Assembly: GCA_963735065.1 (NCBI GenBank)
Contig: CAVTJL010000001.1
Span: 124,001 to 188,000, forward strand
DNA: 64,000 nt
Source of the DNA: CAVTJL01 sp963735065
GTDB lineage: Bacteria > Pseudomonadota > Alphaproteobacteria > Geminicoccales > Geminicoccaceae
Direction of reading: 5' to 3'
The translations under genes and the position numbers were made by a program. The notes under the pieces are model-generated. The model was not told where the DNA came from. It saw only the letters and a list, made by a program, of their open reading frames with translations, and made no database searches. Numbering within the stretch: position 1 is the first letter of the stretch; each line of letters opens with the position of its first letter. Positions 37,817 to 46,491 of this stretch are shown one piece after another.

Positions 37817-38096
37817 TTACAGAAACGGCGCCAGCAGGGCCAGAAGCTGCGCGGCCAGACCGACGACGGCCGCAGCAGCCGAGACGGCAGTGGCGACGTC
37901 CTTGATGTTTTTTTCCTCTTTGCCGTGGCTTTCTGTCACTGCCTTTATTTGAGCAAGAGCCTGCTCCACCTCCGGGCTCTCGTTGATCTCATTCAGCTGA
38001 CCAGCAACGAGCTCGCGGCAGCGAGCGGTCCAGCTCGTGAACGGCGTGGCCGATCTTCCGCCGCCGCTGCCGGGCACTGAGGCTCGCGTTCGACAT
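37817..38096 (-). pseudogene. Small helical protein, module copy B, with probable +1 frameshift near 38017
   Basis: ATG 38096, with GGGGGA upstream, opens MSNASLSARQRRRKIGHAVH and ELDRSL. The frame then stops soon after. One base later a second frame continues RELVAGQLNEINESPEVEQA and ends in a hydrophobic helix, VGLAAQLLALLAPFL. Removing one base gives a coherent amphipathic helical protein of 92 residues. If the sequence is right, translation could instead begin at GTG 38077, giving 86 residues, but no ribosome site precedes it. It is 29 bp downstream of the copy B lipoprotein and parallels the gene at 22415. Confidence 0.55.
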
Positions 38097-38125
38097 GTGG
38101 ATTGGTCCCCCGGGCCTGTCGCGTG

Positions 38126-39142
38126 CTAGTTCGTGCCGGAGTCGGCGAGCGCCGACCCGGCGGTCTCCTTGAACCCGTCGCGCACGGCGCCGGCGGCCGC
38201 CACGAACTCGGTCAGGAGCACGATCGCTTGCAGATCCTGGCCCTTGCCGGCGTCGATCGCCTCGCGCAACGCATGGTGCGCCTGGGCCATCTTCAACGCC
38301 GCCTGCCGAGGATCCGCTGCGGCGATCGCGTTGATCTGCTGCGTGGCCGCGATGGCGATGTCGAGGCGCTCGGCGTAGCTGGCCGGGGTCGAGACGGGCC
38401 CGAGCCTCCCCGTCACCTCGGTCGCGTATTGGGCCAGGCTCGCCCGTCGTTTCGCCTGGATGGCCGCCTGCTCGTCACCGATGAGGGCGGCCAGGACCTG
38501 CACCGGACCGTCGGCCTGGTCGACGGCCGCCTTCAGCGCCTGAAGGCGCTGGCGGTCCAAGGCCGCGTCCGCGGCGGATGCGATGGCGCCGACGGAAGCC
38601 GCAGCCGCGTCACCCAGCAGCGGCGTCGCCTTGGCCTCGGCGTCGCCGGCTTTGGCCCTAGCCACAAGGGCCTCGTCATGTTGCCTGGCAAGCGTCTGGA
38701 CGGCGGCGGCGAGCTTCTCCTGGTCTGCCTGCAGCGCGGCACGATCCGTCGCATCCGTGATCGCGGCGAGCGCCGCGCCATAGCGCGCCAGGGCGGTGAG
38801 CCACTGCAGCGCGGGGGCGGCCGCCTGCTCCATCTCGACCTGCTCTCGGATCTCCGCGGGCAGCGTTCCCCGCGCCAGCCCGACCATGCTGCAGAGCCCG
38901 ACACCGTCGGGCGTCGGCTCGACGCAGTCCGGAGAAGGCATGACGGGCGTCCGCGTGGCGATCGCGAAATAGCGCAGGCTCGCCTCGCGGTCGGCGGCCA
39001 ACCCCGCCATCGCCGCCTTCTGGGCCGCCTCCAGCTGATCGACACCGGATGAGAAGCCAGCCGTCTCGGTTTTGTACACGTAGGGTGAGCAGCCCGAGAA
39101 AGCCGGCGACAAGGCAAGTAAGAATAGCATCCTCTTGGGCAT
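38126..39142 (-). CDS. Lipoprotein of unknown family, module copy B
   Basis: This is a 338-residue predicted lipoprotein: MPKRMLFLLALSPAFSGC, with the acylated Cys at residue 18, then SPYVYKTETAGFSSG. The body is Ala-rich and almost entirely helical, with likely coiled-coil stretches. Two more Cys (PDC and GLC) lie in the first third. It shares C-[ST]-P-x-V-Y-K, LARYGAALAAI and QAHHAL with the lipoprotein at 21276-22377 and has the same downstream small gene. GGGGGGAG precedes ATG 39142. A CRP-type palindrome lies 61 bp upstream. Confidence 0.75.
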   Translation of the reverse strand: MPKRMLFLLALSPAFSGCSPYVYKTETAGFSSGVDQLEAAQKAAMAGLAADREASLRYFAIATRTPVMPSPDCVEPTPDGVGLCSMVGLARGTLPAEIREQVEMEQAAAPALQWLTALARYGAALAAITDATDRAALQADQEKLAAAVQTLARQHDEALVARAKAGDAEAKATPLLGDAAAASVGAIASAADAALDRQRLQALKAAVDQADGPVQVLAALIGDEQAAIQAKRRASLAQYATEVTGRLGPVSTPASYAERLDIAIAATQQINAIAAADPRQAALKMAQAHHALREAIDAGKGQDLQAIVLLTEFVAAAGAVRDGFKETAGSALADSGTN

Positions 39143-39523
39143 AGCTCCCCCCTTTCGCGCGTGCGATCGCGTGGGGCTGACTACCGATACGCGAGAGAGA
39201 GGCATGTGATATTTATCACATGATCAGAGACTTAAGCGGGACGCTGCCCGTCGTTTCCAACATGATATATCAAGACTCATAGAGCTTTCGCACGGATATC
39301 ATCGCCGATCGTCGTGATAACCAATAATAAAGAAGCGCTTTTTCCATATATTATTATAACTACTCAGCCTAGCGTCGACTAGTCTACAATTTTTCTCTAA
39401 AAGAAACGTTTTAAATATACGTAACTGTCATGGAATTATTTATCTTACGATTCACTGTATATGACACCATCCGCCTGCCGGTGGGAGGTGGTGGCGGCGC
39501 CCCGTGCCGGCCGGCGACCCGAT
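39143..39523. other. AT-rich intergenic block
   Basis: This region lies between the lipoprotein B start and the arfB end. From about 39206 to 39470 it is far more AT-rich than anything else in the window, with TAATAATAAAG, CATATATTATTATAAC and TTTAAATATACG stretches. It contains the CRP-type palindrome at its left. No frame in it looks coding. It may be a promoter block, a recently acquired fragment, or a site for a nucleoid protein. Confidence 0.55.
39203..39222. promoter_or_regulatory. CRP/FNR-type palindrome upstream of lipoprotein copy B
   Basis: CATGTGATA, TT and TATCACATG form a perfect palindrome with 9-bp arms. Its core TGTGA-N6-TCACA is the consensus for CRP-family regulators. It is centred about 70 bp before the ATG at 39142, a plausible activator position, at the edge of an unusually AT-rich block. 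Confidence 0.65.
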
Positions 39524-39946
39524 CTAGTCCTCGTGCCTCGGGGAGCCCCTCGTGGCCTTGGTCGCCGAGCGCCTGGTCTTGGCCTCGAGACGTCGGCGGC
39601 GCGAGGCGGCGGTGGGCCGGGTCTTCTTGCGCAGCGTCGGCGGGATGGCGGCCTCGCGGATCAGGGCCACGAGGCGCTCCAGCGCGTCGGCGCGGTTGCG
39701 CTCCTGGGTGCGGTAGCGCTGGGCGTTGATGACGAGGACACCCTCCTGGGTCAGCCGATGGCCGGCGCGGCGCTCGAGGCGCTCGCGCACCGCATCGGGC
39801 AGCGAGGGCGAGCGGCGCACGTCGAAGCGCAGCTGGACCGCCGTCGCCAGCTTGTTGACGTTCTGCCCGCCCGGGCCGGAGGCGCGCACGAAGCTCTCCT
39901 CGAGCTCGCTCTCGTCGATGGCGAGGTGGTCGGTGATACGGATCAT
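39524..39946 (-). CDS. arfB: Ribosome-rescue peptidyl-tRNA hydrolase ArfB
   Basis: This 140-residue protein releases stalled peptidyl-tRNA on ribosomes lacking a stop codon. The catalytic GGQ lies in RASGPGGQNVNKLATAVQLR (about residues 21-40), the release-factor domain hallmark. The basic tail that threads the mRNA channel is LRKKTRPTAASRRRRLEAKT and onward to RRSATKATRGS. ATG 39946 gives the family start MIRITD. An ATG four codons upstream is less typical. Confidence 0.95.
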   Translation of the reverse strand: MIRITDHLAIDESELEESFVRASGPGGQNVNKLATAVQLRFDVRRSPSLPDAVRERLERRAGHRLTQEGVLVINAQRYRTQERNRADALERLVALIREAAIPPTLRKKTRPTAASRRRRLEAKTRRSATKATRGSPRHED

Positions 39947-40060
39947 GGGGGCCAGCATAGCGGCCTCGGCCGCGGTCGGCGAGGTGGCCTTCCAGCCCAG
40001 CCTGGGCTCGTGCTAGCATGACGCTGGCGGAAGACGACCTTGGCCAGCGGAGCAGCCGGG

Positions 40061-41419
40061 ATGCCGACGACGCGGGAAGAGCAGGCCTCGATCGCCAGCG
40101 TGGCGCCCTCGGGGTCCGGGCGCTATTCGACCGTGCCGGACAGCGGCGTCACGGAGACGGACAGCCTGCTCACCGGCGTCAAATGGGGCGGCGGGGTCGG
40201 CACGGGCGCCACCATCACCTACAGCTTTCCCGGCTATGGGGCCGTGTGGGCCAGCGGCTACAGCCCCGACAACGAGCCCACGCACGGCTTCTCGCCCCTG
40301 AGCGCGGACGAGCAGGCGGCGGTGCGCACGGCGCTCCAGGCCTGGTCGAGCCTTGCCAACATCAGCTTCGTTCTGGTGGCGGACACCGGCGGCAGCGTGG
40401 GCGACATCCGCTTCGGCGAGAGCGACGCGGTCCCGACGGCCCAGGCCTACGCGCCGGGCGGCAGCCCGTCGGCGGGCGACGTGTGGCTGGGGCCGGACAT
40501 CGGGGCCGAGGGCGGCTTCGCGCCCGGCACCTACGACAACGTCACGCTGATGCACGAGATCGGCCATGCGCTCGGTCTCAAGCATCCGTTCGAGGACAGC
40601 GGCTCGGGCGTGGTGCTGCCCTCCTCCGAGGATTGGCTCGGCACCTCGCTCATGACCTATCGTACCTCGGAGGGCGGGGCGATCGGGGGCGCCTACAATA
40701 TCGATTTCTTCCCGACGACACCGATGCAGTACGACGTCCAGGCGATCCAGTATCTCTATGGCGCCAACCCGTCGATCCACGCCGGCAACACCACCTACAG
40801 CTGGAGCCCGGGTCAGCAGATCCTCGAGACCATCGTCGACAGCGGCGGCACCGACACGATCGACTGGTCGAATCAGAAGTCGGCAGCGGTGATCGACCTC
40901 GAGCCCGGCAGCTGGAGCGATCTCGGTCAGCCCTATCACTATCCCGGCGGCAGCTACAAGACGACGCTCTTCATCGAGAGCGGCACGCTGATCGAGAACG
41001 CCAAGGGCGGCAGCGGCAAGGACGTCATCCACGGCAACGACCTGGCGAACCTCATCGAGGGCGGTGCCGGCAACGACAAGCTCTATGGCGGCGACGGCAA
41101 CGACACCCTCATGCCCGGCCCCGGCAACGACAAGGTCTACGGCGAGGGCGGCAACGACACCGTCGTCTTCCACGGCGACCTCGCCGCCTTCGCGGTGATG
41201 GCGAAAAAAAGCTACGTGCAGGTGGCCGAGACGGACCATGCGCCGGGCGGCGAGGGGAAGGACAAGATCTATACGGCCGAGATCCTGCAGTTCGACGACG
41301 GCAGCATCAGGATCGGCGCCGACGCGCACGGCCGCCCGGCTCTTCTCGGTGCCGCGGCGAGCATGGCGACGGCGACCGACCTCGACCACATCGTGGCCAA
41401 GGACGTGCACGTGGGCTGA
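40061..41419 (+). CDS. Serralysin-type (M10) zinc metalloprotease with RTX repeats
   Basis: This 452-residue protease has the zinc motif LMHEIGHALGLKHPFE (HExxHxxGxxH) at about residues 168-183 and a Met-turn LMTYRTSEGG. WSNQKSAAVIDLEPGSWSDL links to the C-terminal RTX parallel beta-roll (NLIEGGAGNDKLYGGDGNDT and following nonapeptides). No N-terminal signal is present, which fits type I export with a C-terminal signal (AEILQFDDGSIRI region). No TolC/HlyBD-type exporter or inhibitor gene is adjacent. Confidence 0.92.
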   Translation: MPTTREEQASIASVAPSGSGRYSTVPDSGVTETDSLLTGVKWGGGVGTGATITYSFPGYGAVWASGYSPDNEPTHGFSPLSADEQAAVRTALQAWSSLANISFVLVADTGGSVGDIRFGESDAVPTAQAYAPGGSPSAGDVWLGPDIGAEGGFAPGTYDNVTLMHEIGHALGLKHPFEDSGSGVVLPSSEDWLGTSLMTYRTSEGGAIGGAYNIDFFPTTPMQYDVQAIQYLYGANPSIHAGNTTYSWSPGQQILETIVDSGGTDTIDWSNQKSAAVIDLEPGSWSDLGQPYHYPGGSYKTTLFIESGTLIENAKGGSGKDVIHGNDLANLIEGGAGNDKLYGGDGNDTLMPGPGNDKVYGEGGNDTVVFHGDLAAFAVMAKKSYVQVAETDHAPGGEGKDKIYTAEILQFDDGSIRIGADAHGRPALLGAAASMATATDLDHIVAKDVHVG

Positions 41420-41470
41420 GGGTGCCGGGGGTCGGGAAGCCCGGCCCCCTGCCACGGCGGCCTTGCCGCC

Positions 41471-41767
41471 TCAGATCTTGAGCGCCTCGGACGCCAGCGC
41501 CGCACCCTTCACGCGCGATTCGATCTTCTTGAACGCGATGTCGCGCGCCACGTCCGGCGAGCCGTGTTTTTTAATGGCTTTCTCGACCGAGGACGAGGCA
41601 TCGGTCTTGTAGAGGAACGGCCCGCCCGTGAGGCGCGGCAGCTGACGATGGTGGCCGTCGGTGAAAATGGCAAAATACTGGCCGTCGGCGGCGAGATTCT
41701 CGACAAGGCCCGTGCGGCGCTGCTTACTTGCCCCTGAAGCTTGGCTCCGGTGCGCCAGCGGCGGCAA
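41471..41767 (-). CDS. Hypothetical protein
   Basis: The conserved-looking core reads LVENLAADGQYFAIFTDGHH and KIESRVKGAALASEALKI, with alternating charged helix residues. No family is recognised. The only usable start in frame is TTG 41767, which overlaps the end of the pentapeptide-repeat gene by 44 bp. The true start is uncertain and the first 20 residues may not be translated. The overlap suggests co-transcription with that gene. Confidence 0.5.
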   Translation of the reverse strand: MPPLAHRSQASGASKQRRTGLVENLAADGQYFAIFTDGHHRQLPRLTGGPFLYKTDASSSVEKAIKKHGSPDVARDIAFKKIESRVKGAALASEALKI

Positions 41768-43700
41768 GTTCCTGCAGAGCCTTTTGGTCGTAATCGCTGA
41801 GCTGCGCGACGATCGCCGGGCAGCCGTTCATAGGATCGGTGACCCGACGCGCGAGCTCGGGCCACTGGCGACCCGAGAGCTCGGCTCTGCCAGCCCCCTC
41901 GAAGCGGGCTCTCGCGAGCAGGCCTTGTGCCACCCAGGAATCGGAGCAGAAGAGAGGCGCCATCATGTCGTTGAGGAGAGCAGCGTAGACGGCGAGATCG
42001 GTGCTGGGGCCCAGCGTCAGCAAGTCGCGGATGGCTTCGGCGCGTTCATCGGTGAGCGCGTTCCTCCGTTTCGAGGCGGCCGGAGCCAGCCACGGGCCAT
42101 GGTCGACGCTCAGCACCCTCGCCAGTCGGTGTTCCACGACTCCCGCCACCTCCGGATCGTCGATGCGGCGGAGCGCCTCCTTGATCATCGCCTCGACGCG
42201 CCCGGGGGCGTGGAGCGAGGATTTGCGCAGATCGGCCAGAGCCAGGTCCGTTCCAGGGGGGATGAGAGCGCGCCACAGTTCCGCTCGCCTCAGATCGGCT
42301 CCGTGCAGCGAGGCGCCGTCGAGATTGGCGCCCTGGAGGGACGCGCGCCAAAGGCTGGCGCCCTGCAGCGAGGTGCGAACGAGGCTGGCACCCTGCAACG
42401 TGGCGTAGGCGAGCTTGGCGCCCTGCAGCGAAGCATCGCTGAGGATGGCGCCCTGCAGCGAGGCGTAAGCGAGCGTGGCGCCCTGCAACGACGCATCGTT
42501 GAGGCCGGCGCCCTGCAACGAGGCATGGACGAGGCTCGCACCCTGCAGCAGGGCGCCCTCGAGGCCGGCCCCCTGAAGCGAGGCGCCGTCGAGGCGAGCC
42601 CGCTGCAACGACGCGCCCTGGAGGCTCGCACCCTGCAGCGAGGCGCCGATGAGGCTCGCGCCCTCCAGTGAGGCGCCCACAAGACCGGCGCCCCTCAGCG
42701 AGGCGCCCGACATGACGGCCTTCGTGAGATCGGTGCTGGAGAGGTCGGCCTCGTCGAGGTCGGTCTCGCCGTCGAGGACGAGGCCCGGCATGCGCGACCG
42801 GGTGAGATCGGCATGGCGCAGACTGCGACCGCTCAGGTTGAGCGGAACGGCCATGTCCTTGTCGAGGAAGGCCTCGAGCTGCGCCTCCTCCTCCCTGCCC
42901 TTCTCGGCCCTCGCGAGAAAGACCGCCACGACCTGCGGCGGGGGCTCGCGCTTCATGAGGATCTGGTTCGTGACCTTCAGCCTAGTCCAGTCGGCGGGAA
43001 GATGCTGGCGGACCCATGGCAGCGGGCCGTTGGCCGCCAGCAGGACGGCCGCCAGCCCCGCCAGGGCGGTGCCGAGCGCACCCGACATTCGGTGGAGCCT
43101 GGATGTTCCGGGCCCATTGATCTCGGGCCAGGTGAGCCAGAGAACGAACAGGTCGGCCAGAAGACAAAAGACGTGCAGGCCCGTGATACGGATGTCCTGG
43201 TAAGGCAGGAACCGCACCTGGATCCAAAGGAACAAAAGAACGGGCGAGCCTACATAGATGGCCCAGTTGATCGCCGCCGACAGGCGACGATCGATCGGCT
43301 TGACGAGAAAGCCGGCGCGCCACTCGACGAACGGAAAGGCGGTGACGAGGCCGCTCTGGTAGCGCCGCTCCACGCCCGGCAGCCGCTCGACCTCACGGTT
43401 CAGGGCATCGACGCGCCGCGACAGGGACAGCATGGCACCCAGCAGCCAGATGTGCAGGGCGAGGAAAAAGCAGGGTGCGGCGGCGTAGAAGCCGACGAGG
43501 TCGACGCCGACATTGAGGATCGGCATCTGGATCGTGCCGCCGACGAGCAGCATCCGGTGCGTCGTCGTGAGGCCCGTGATGCCGATATAGAGCCCCACGG
43601 TGAGCATCAGGAAGGTGAGCTGCCGCGCCTGGCCGGCGGCCTCGTCCACGGCCTTGCGCAGCTCGGCCAGCCGCGCCGTCCTGTCGTCGCTTGCCGCCAC
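41724..43700 (-). CDS. Membrane-anchored pentapeptide-repeat protein
   Basis: The first 225 of its 658 residues contain about five hydrophobic segments (LTFLMLTVGLYIGITGL, GFYAAAPCFFLALHIWLLGA, INWAIYVGSPVLLFLWIQV, LHVFCLLADLFVLWL, ALAGLAAVLLA), so this is an inner-membrane anchor. A long run of A(S/D/G)L(Q/x)G pentapeptides then forms a right-handed beta-helix (about residues 320-500), followed by a helical C-terminal domain of about 150 residues. The role is unknown. Pentapeptide proteins can mimic DNA or scaffold partners. The repeats are encoded by a near-regular 30-bp minisatellite. The start is GTG 43700 with GGCGAGG just upstream. Confidence 0.85.
   Translation of the reverse strand: MAASDDRTARLAELRKAVDEAAGQARQLTFLMLTVGLYIGITGLTTTHRMLLVGGTIQMPILNVGVDLVGFYAAAPCFFLALHIWLLGAMLSLSRRVDALNREVERLPGVERRYQSGLVTAFPFVEWRAGFLVKPIDRRLSAAINWAIYVGSPVLLFLWIQVRFLPYQDIRITGLHVFCLLADLFVLWLTWPEINGPGTSRLHRMSGALGTALAGLAAVLLAANGPLPWVRQHLPADWTRLKVTNQILMKREPPPQVVAVFLARAEKGREEEAQLEAFLDKDMAVPLNLSGRSLRHADLTRSRMPGLVLDGETDLDEADLSSTDLTKAVMSGASLRGAGLVGASLEGASLIGASLQGASLQGASLQRARLDGASLQGAGLEGALLQGASLVHASLQGAGLNDASLQGATLAYASLQGAILSDASLQGAKLAYATLQGASLVRTSLQGASLWRASLQGANLDGASLHGADLRRAELWRALIPPGTDLALADLRKSSLHAPGRVEAMIKEALRRIDDPEVAGVVEHRLARVLSVDHGPWLAPAASKRRNALTDERAEAIRDLLTLGPSTDLAVYAALLNDMMAPLFCSDSWVAQGLLARARFEGAGRAELSGRQWPELARRVTDPMNGCPAIVAQLSDYDQKALQELAAAGAPEPSFRGK
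42301..42720 (-). repeat. Coding minisatellite, 14 units of 30 bp
   Basis: Within the pentapeptide gene, 420 bp consist of exactly 14 tandem units of 30 bp. Each centres on CCCTGCAGCGAGGCG or a close variant and encodes two pentapeptides (ASLQG plus a variable one). There is no length drift over the array. Units are similar enough to suggest expansion by unequal crossing-over or slippage. Confidence 0.85.
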
Positions 43701-43883
43701 CCTCGCCCCCGCAGGCCACGATTCTCGGACTCATCCAGGCTACGGGAAGGAGACTGAGCCTGCACAGGGCCATCGTCAAATATTGCCTGCCGACGTCCGC
43801 CACCAGGACGGCAGCCGCGCCGCCCTTGACCCCGCGCGCCCGCCGCCGCATCCCTGCGGCCGGGCAGCGGGGGGAGATCGGTC

Positions 43884-45510
43884 TTGGCGTACGACTACAT
43901 CATCATCGGCGGCGGCAGCGCCGGCTGCGTGGCGGCCTGGCGGCTGACGTCGGCGTTCGGGGCACGGGTGCTCCTGATCGAGGCGGGCAAGCCCGACAAG
44001 AACTGGCTGCTGCACCTGCCGGCGGGCTTCATCAAGCTGCTCGAGCACCCGCACTACATGACGCAGCACCTGACCGTGCCGCAGCCGCAGCTCGACGACC
44101 GCGTGCTGACCATCCCGCAGGGACGCGTGCTGGGCGGCGGCAGCAGCATCAACGCGCAGGCCTATATGCGCGGGCGCAAGGCCGACTATGACAGCTGGGG
44201 CGAGACCAGCGGCAGCGATCTGTGGTCCTGGAAGACGATGCTGCCGCATTTCAGGGCGCTCGAAGGAAACCAGCGCTTCAACAACGAGTATCACGGCATC
44301 GACGGGCCCTTGAAGGTCGGCAGCGCCGGCTTCGTCTGCGACATGAGCCATATTTTCGTCAGGACGGCCCAGGGCCTGGGGCTGCCCTTCCGCTACGACT
44401 TCAACAATGGCGACCCGAGCGGCGTGGGCTATCTGCAGATCACCGGCACGCCCGGCCGCCGCTGCAGCGCGGTCGACGCCTATATCCGCCCGCTGATGAC
44501 GGACAAGAAGCTCGAGATCAGGACCGAGGCCAAGGTCACGCGCATCCTGATCGAGGGCGGCCGGGCCGTGGGCGTCGAATATTCGCATCATGGGCGGATC
44601 GAGACCGTCCGCACCGACGGCGAGGTTCTTTTAGCCTCGGGCGCCTTCGTGTCGCCGCAGGTCCTGATGCTGTCGGGCATCGGGCCGGCGGATCATCTGA
44701 GAGAGCGTCGGGGTCGAGGTGAAGGTCGACCTGCCGGGCGTGGGTGAGAACCTGCAGGACCATCCGGGCTCGCCCACGGTGGCGGCGACGCGGGAGAGCT
44801 ATGGGCATTTCGGCCAGGAGCGCGGGCTGAAGCTGCTGATGAACGGGCTCGAGTACATGATGTTCGGGCGCGGCCGGATCACCTCGACCGGCATCGAGGC
44901 CTGCTCGTTCCACGTGCCCGAGGACGGCAGCGGCGATCCGGTGATGCAGATCTACTGCGTGCCGACCACGAGCTATGCGGGCGGCGTGCCCAATGTGGAC
45001 GGGGTGACGCTGCACACGGTGATGCTGCGGCCGCGCGCGAAAGGCTGGGTGCGGCTGCGCTCGGCCGAGCCCGGCGACCTGCCGCTCGTGAACCCCAACT
45101 ATCTGGGCCATCCGGACGACATGGCGCATCACATCGCGGGCATCCGGGCGGCGCGCGAGCTGATGCATACGCGGCCCTTGGCGGACGTGCTGACGGCGGA
45201 GCTGCTGCCGGGCCCCGACGCCACGAGCGACGAGGACATCGCGGCCCATCTGAGGCGCTCGGCGCGCACCGATTTCCATCCCGTCGGCACCTGCCGCATG
45301 GGCGCCGCCGGGGCGCCGGACACGGTGGTGACGCCGGACCTCAAGGTGCAGGGCGTGGAGGGGCTCCGGGTGATCGACGCCTCGATCATGCCCAAGCTCG
45401 TCTCGGCCAACACCAACGCGCCCACCATGGCGCTGGCCGACCGCGCCGTCTCGATCATGCGCGGGGTGGAGGGTGTCATCGAGATCCCGGGGAGCGGCGG
45501 CAGGGCCTAG
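43884..45510 (+). pseudogene. GMC oxidoreductase (choline-dehydrogenase-like) with frameshift near 44708
   Basis: ATG or TTG near 43884 opens a flavoprotein with YIIIGGGSAGCVAAWRL and GRVLGGGSSINAQAYMRG. The frame is broken at GPADHLRER and continues one base later as GVEVKVDLPGVGENLQDHPG to 45510. The active-site His and Asn are in TDFHPVGTCRMG and SANTNAPTMALADRA. Removing one base yields an intact enzyme of about 541 residues with the normal spacing between GPADHL and VDLPGVG. It would oxidise an alcohol with FAD. The substrate is unknown. An AraC regulator lies convergently downstream. Confidence 0.85.
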
Positions 45511-45511
45511 G

Positions 45512-46318
45512 TCACGACGACGCCACCTGCCCCGAGGCCGCCACCCGTCCGCGCATGTAGGCCTGGGGGCTGCAGCCCATGTCGGTGCGAAACGCATAGA
45601 CAAAGGCCGAGGTCGAGCCGTAGCCCAGCTCCATCGCCGTCTGCGTCACGCCGAGGCCGCCGCCCAGCAGCTCGATCGCCCTGAACAGCCGCAGGCGGCG
45701 CCGCCAGGAGCGCAGGCTCATCCCCAGCTCCGCGTCGAAGCGGCGGGCCAGGGTCCGCCCCGACATGCCGAGCTCCCGGCCCCACGCCTCGGGCCCGCGC
45801 GGATCGGCAGGATCGGTGTAGAGCGCCTCGCACAGCCGGGCCAGGGATCCCCCGCGCGGCCAGGGGAGAGCGCCCGGGAGCGACCGCGCGCGCCGGAGCT
45901 GATCGAGAATGAGGCCGACGACGCGGCCCGCATAGCCGTCGCCGTCGTCCTGCCCCTCGATCGCCGCGGCCTCGACGATCAGGGCGCGCAGCAGCGGCCT
46001 GACGCCGAAGACCGTGGGGCTCCTCGGCAGGCCGGCGCCGGCCTCGTCGGCGATCCACAGGCTGCGGAACTCGGCACCAAGCAGCGAGCCCACGCGATGC
46101 GGCTGGCCGGTCGGCAGCCACACGGCCTGCTCCGGCGAGATCACGAGCGAGCGGCCCTCGACGGCCACCGTCAGCACCCCGGAGATCGCGTAGACGACCT
46201 GGTTCCAGCGATGCGCGTGCTCGGGGAAGTGGTGGCGCGGCGGAATGGACTGCGCGCGGACGGTCATCGGCCGCGGCGGAGGCAGGCCGGGCGGTGCCGC
46301 GATCGTCTCCCAGCTCAT
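45512..46318 (-). CDS. AraC-family transcriptional regulator
   Basis: This 268-residue regulator has an N-terminal cupin sensor (HHFPEHAHRWNQVVYAISGV, with metal/ligand-type His) and a C-terminal AraC domain with two helix-turn-helices (WGRELGMSGRTLARRFDAEL and LGVTQTAMELGYGSTSAFVY, then FRTDMGCSPQAY). GGGGGTGAG precedes ATG 46318. It is divergent from the TPR gene and its MFS neighbour (173 bp), which it may control. Confidence 0.92.
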   Translation of the reverse strand: MSWETIAAPPGLPPPRPMTVRAQSIPPRHHFPEHAHRWNQVVYAISGVLTVAVEGRSLVISPEQAVWLPTGQPHRVGSLLGAEFRSLWIADEAGAGLPRSPTVFGVRPLLRALIVEAAAIEGQDDGDGYAGRVVGLILDQLRRARSLPGALPWPRGGSLARLCEALYTDPADPRGPEAWGRELGMSGRTLARRFDAELGMSLRSWRRRLRLFRAIELLGGGLGVTQTAMELGYGSTSAFVYAFRTDMGCSPQAYMRGRVAASGQVASS

Positions 46319-46491
46319 GCTCACCCCCGGCGTTTGGCCGCTATTCTACACAGATTGTCATTCCATCGAAAGACAGCCAAGGGCCGGCGCGATAAGATGG
46401 CGGTTGCATGGTGCCCCGGCCTGCCCGGCCGACCGGGCCAGAAAACCGTCTCCGTCCGGAGCCCGCCTCGTCTCAGCGTGAGGACCCCGTC

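Noticed and set aside
38384..38400. Second copy of the tRNA-Arg 3' end as an attachment site
   Set aside because: Only a 10-base match (GCCGGGGTCG) inside a coding gene, which is expected by chance in GC-rich DNA.
42301..42720. CRISPR-like regular 30-bp repeats
   Set aside because: Units are contiguous with no spacers, lie inside a coding frame and translate into pentapeptides.
44700..44720. Programmed ribosomal frameshifting in the GMC and other broken genes
   Set aside because: No slippery heptamer or shared context occurs at the eight sites. The restored proteins have normal family spacing, so mutation or sequence error is simpler.
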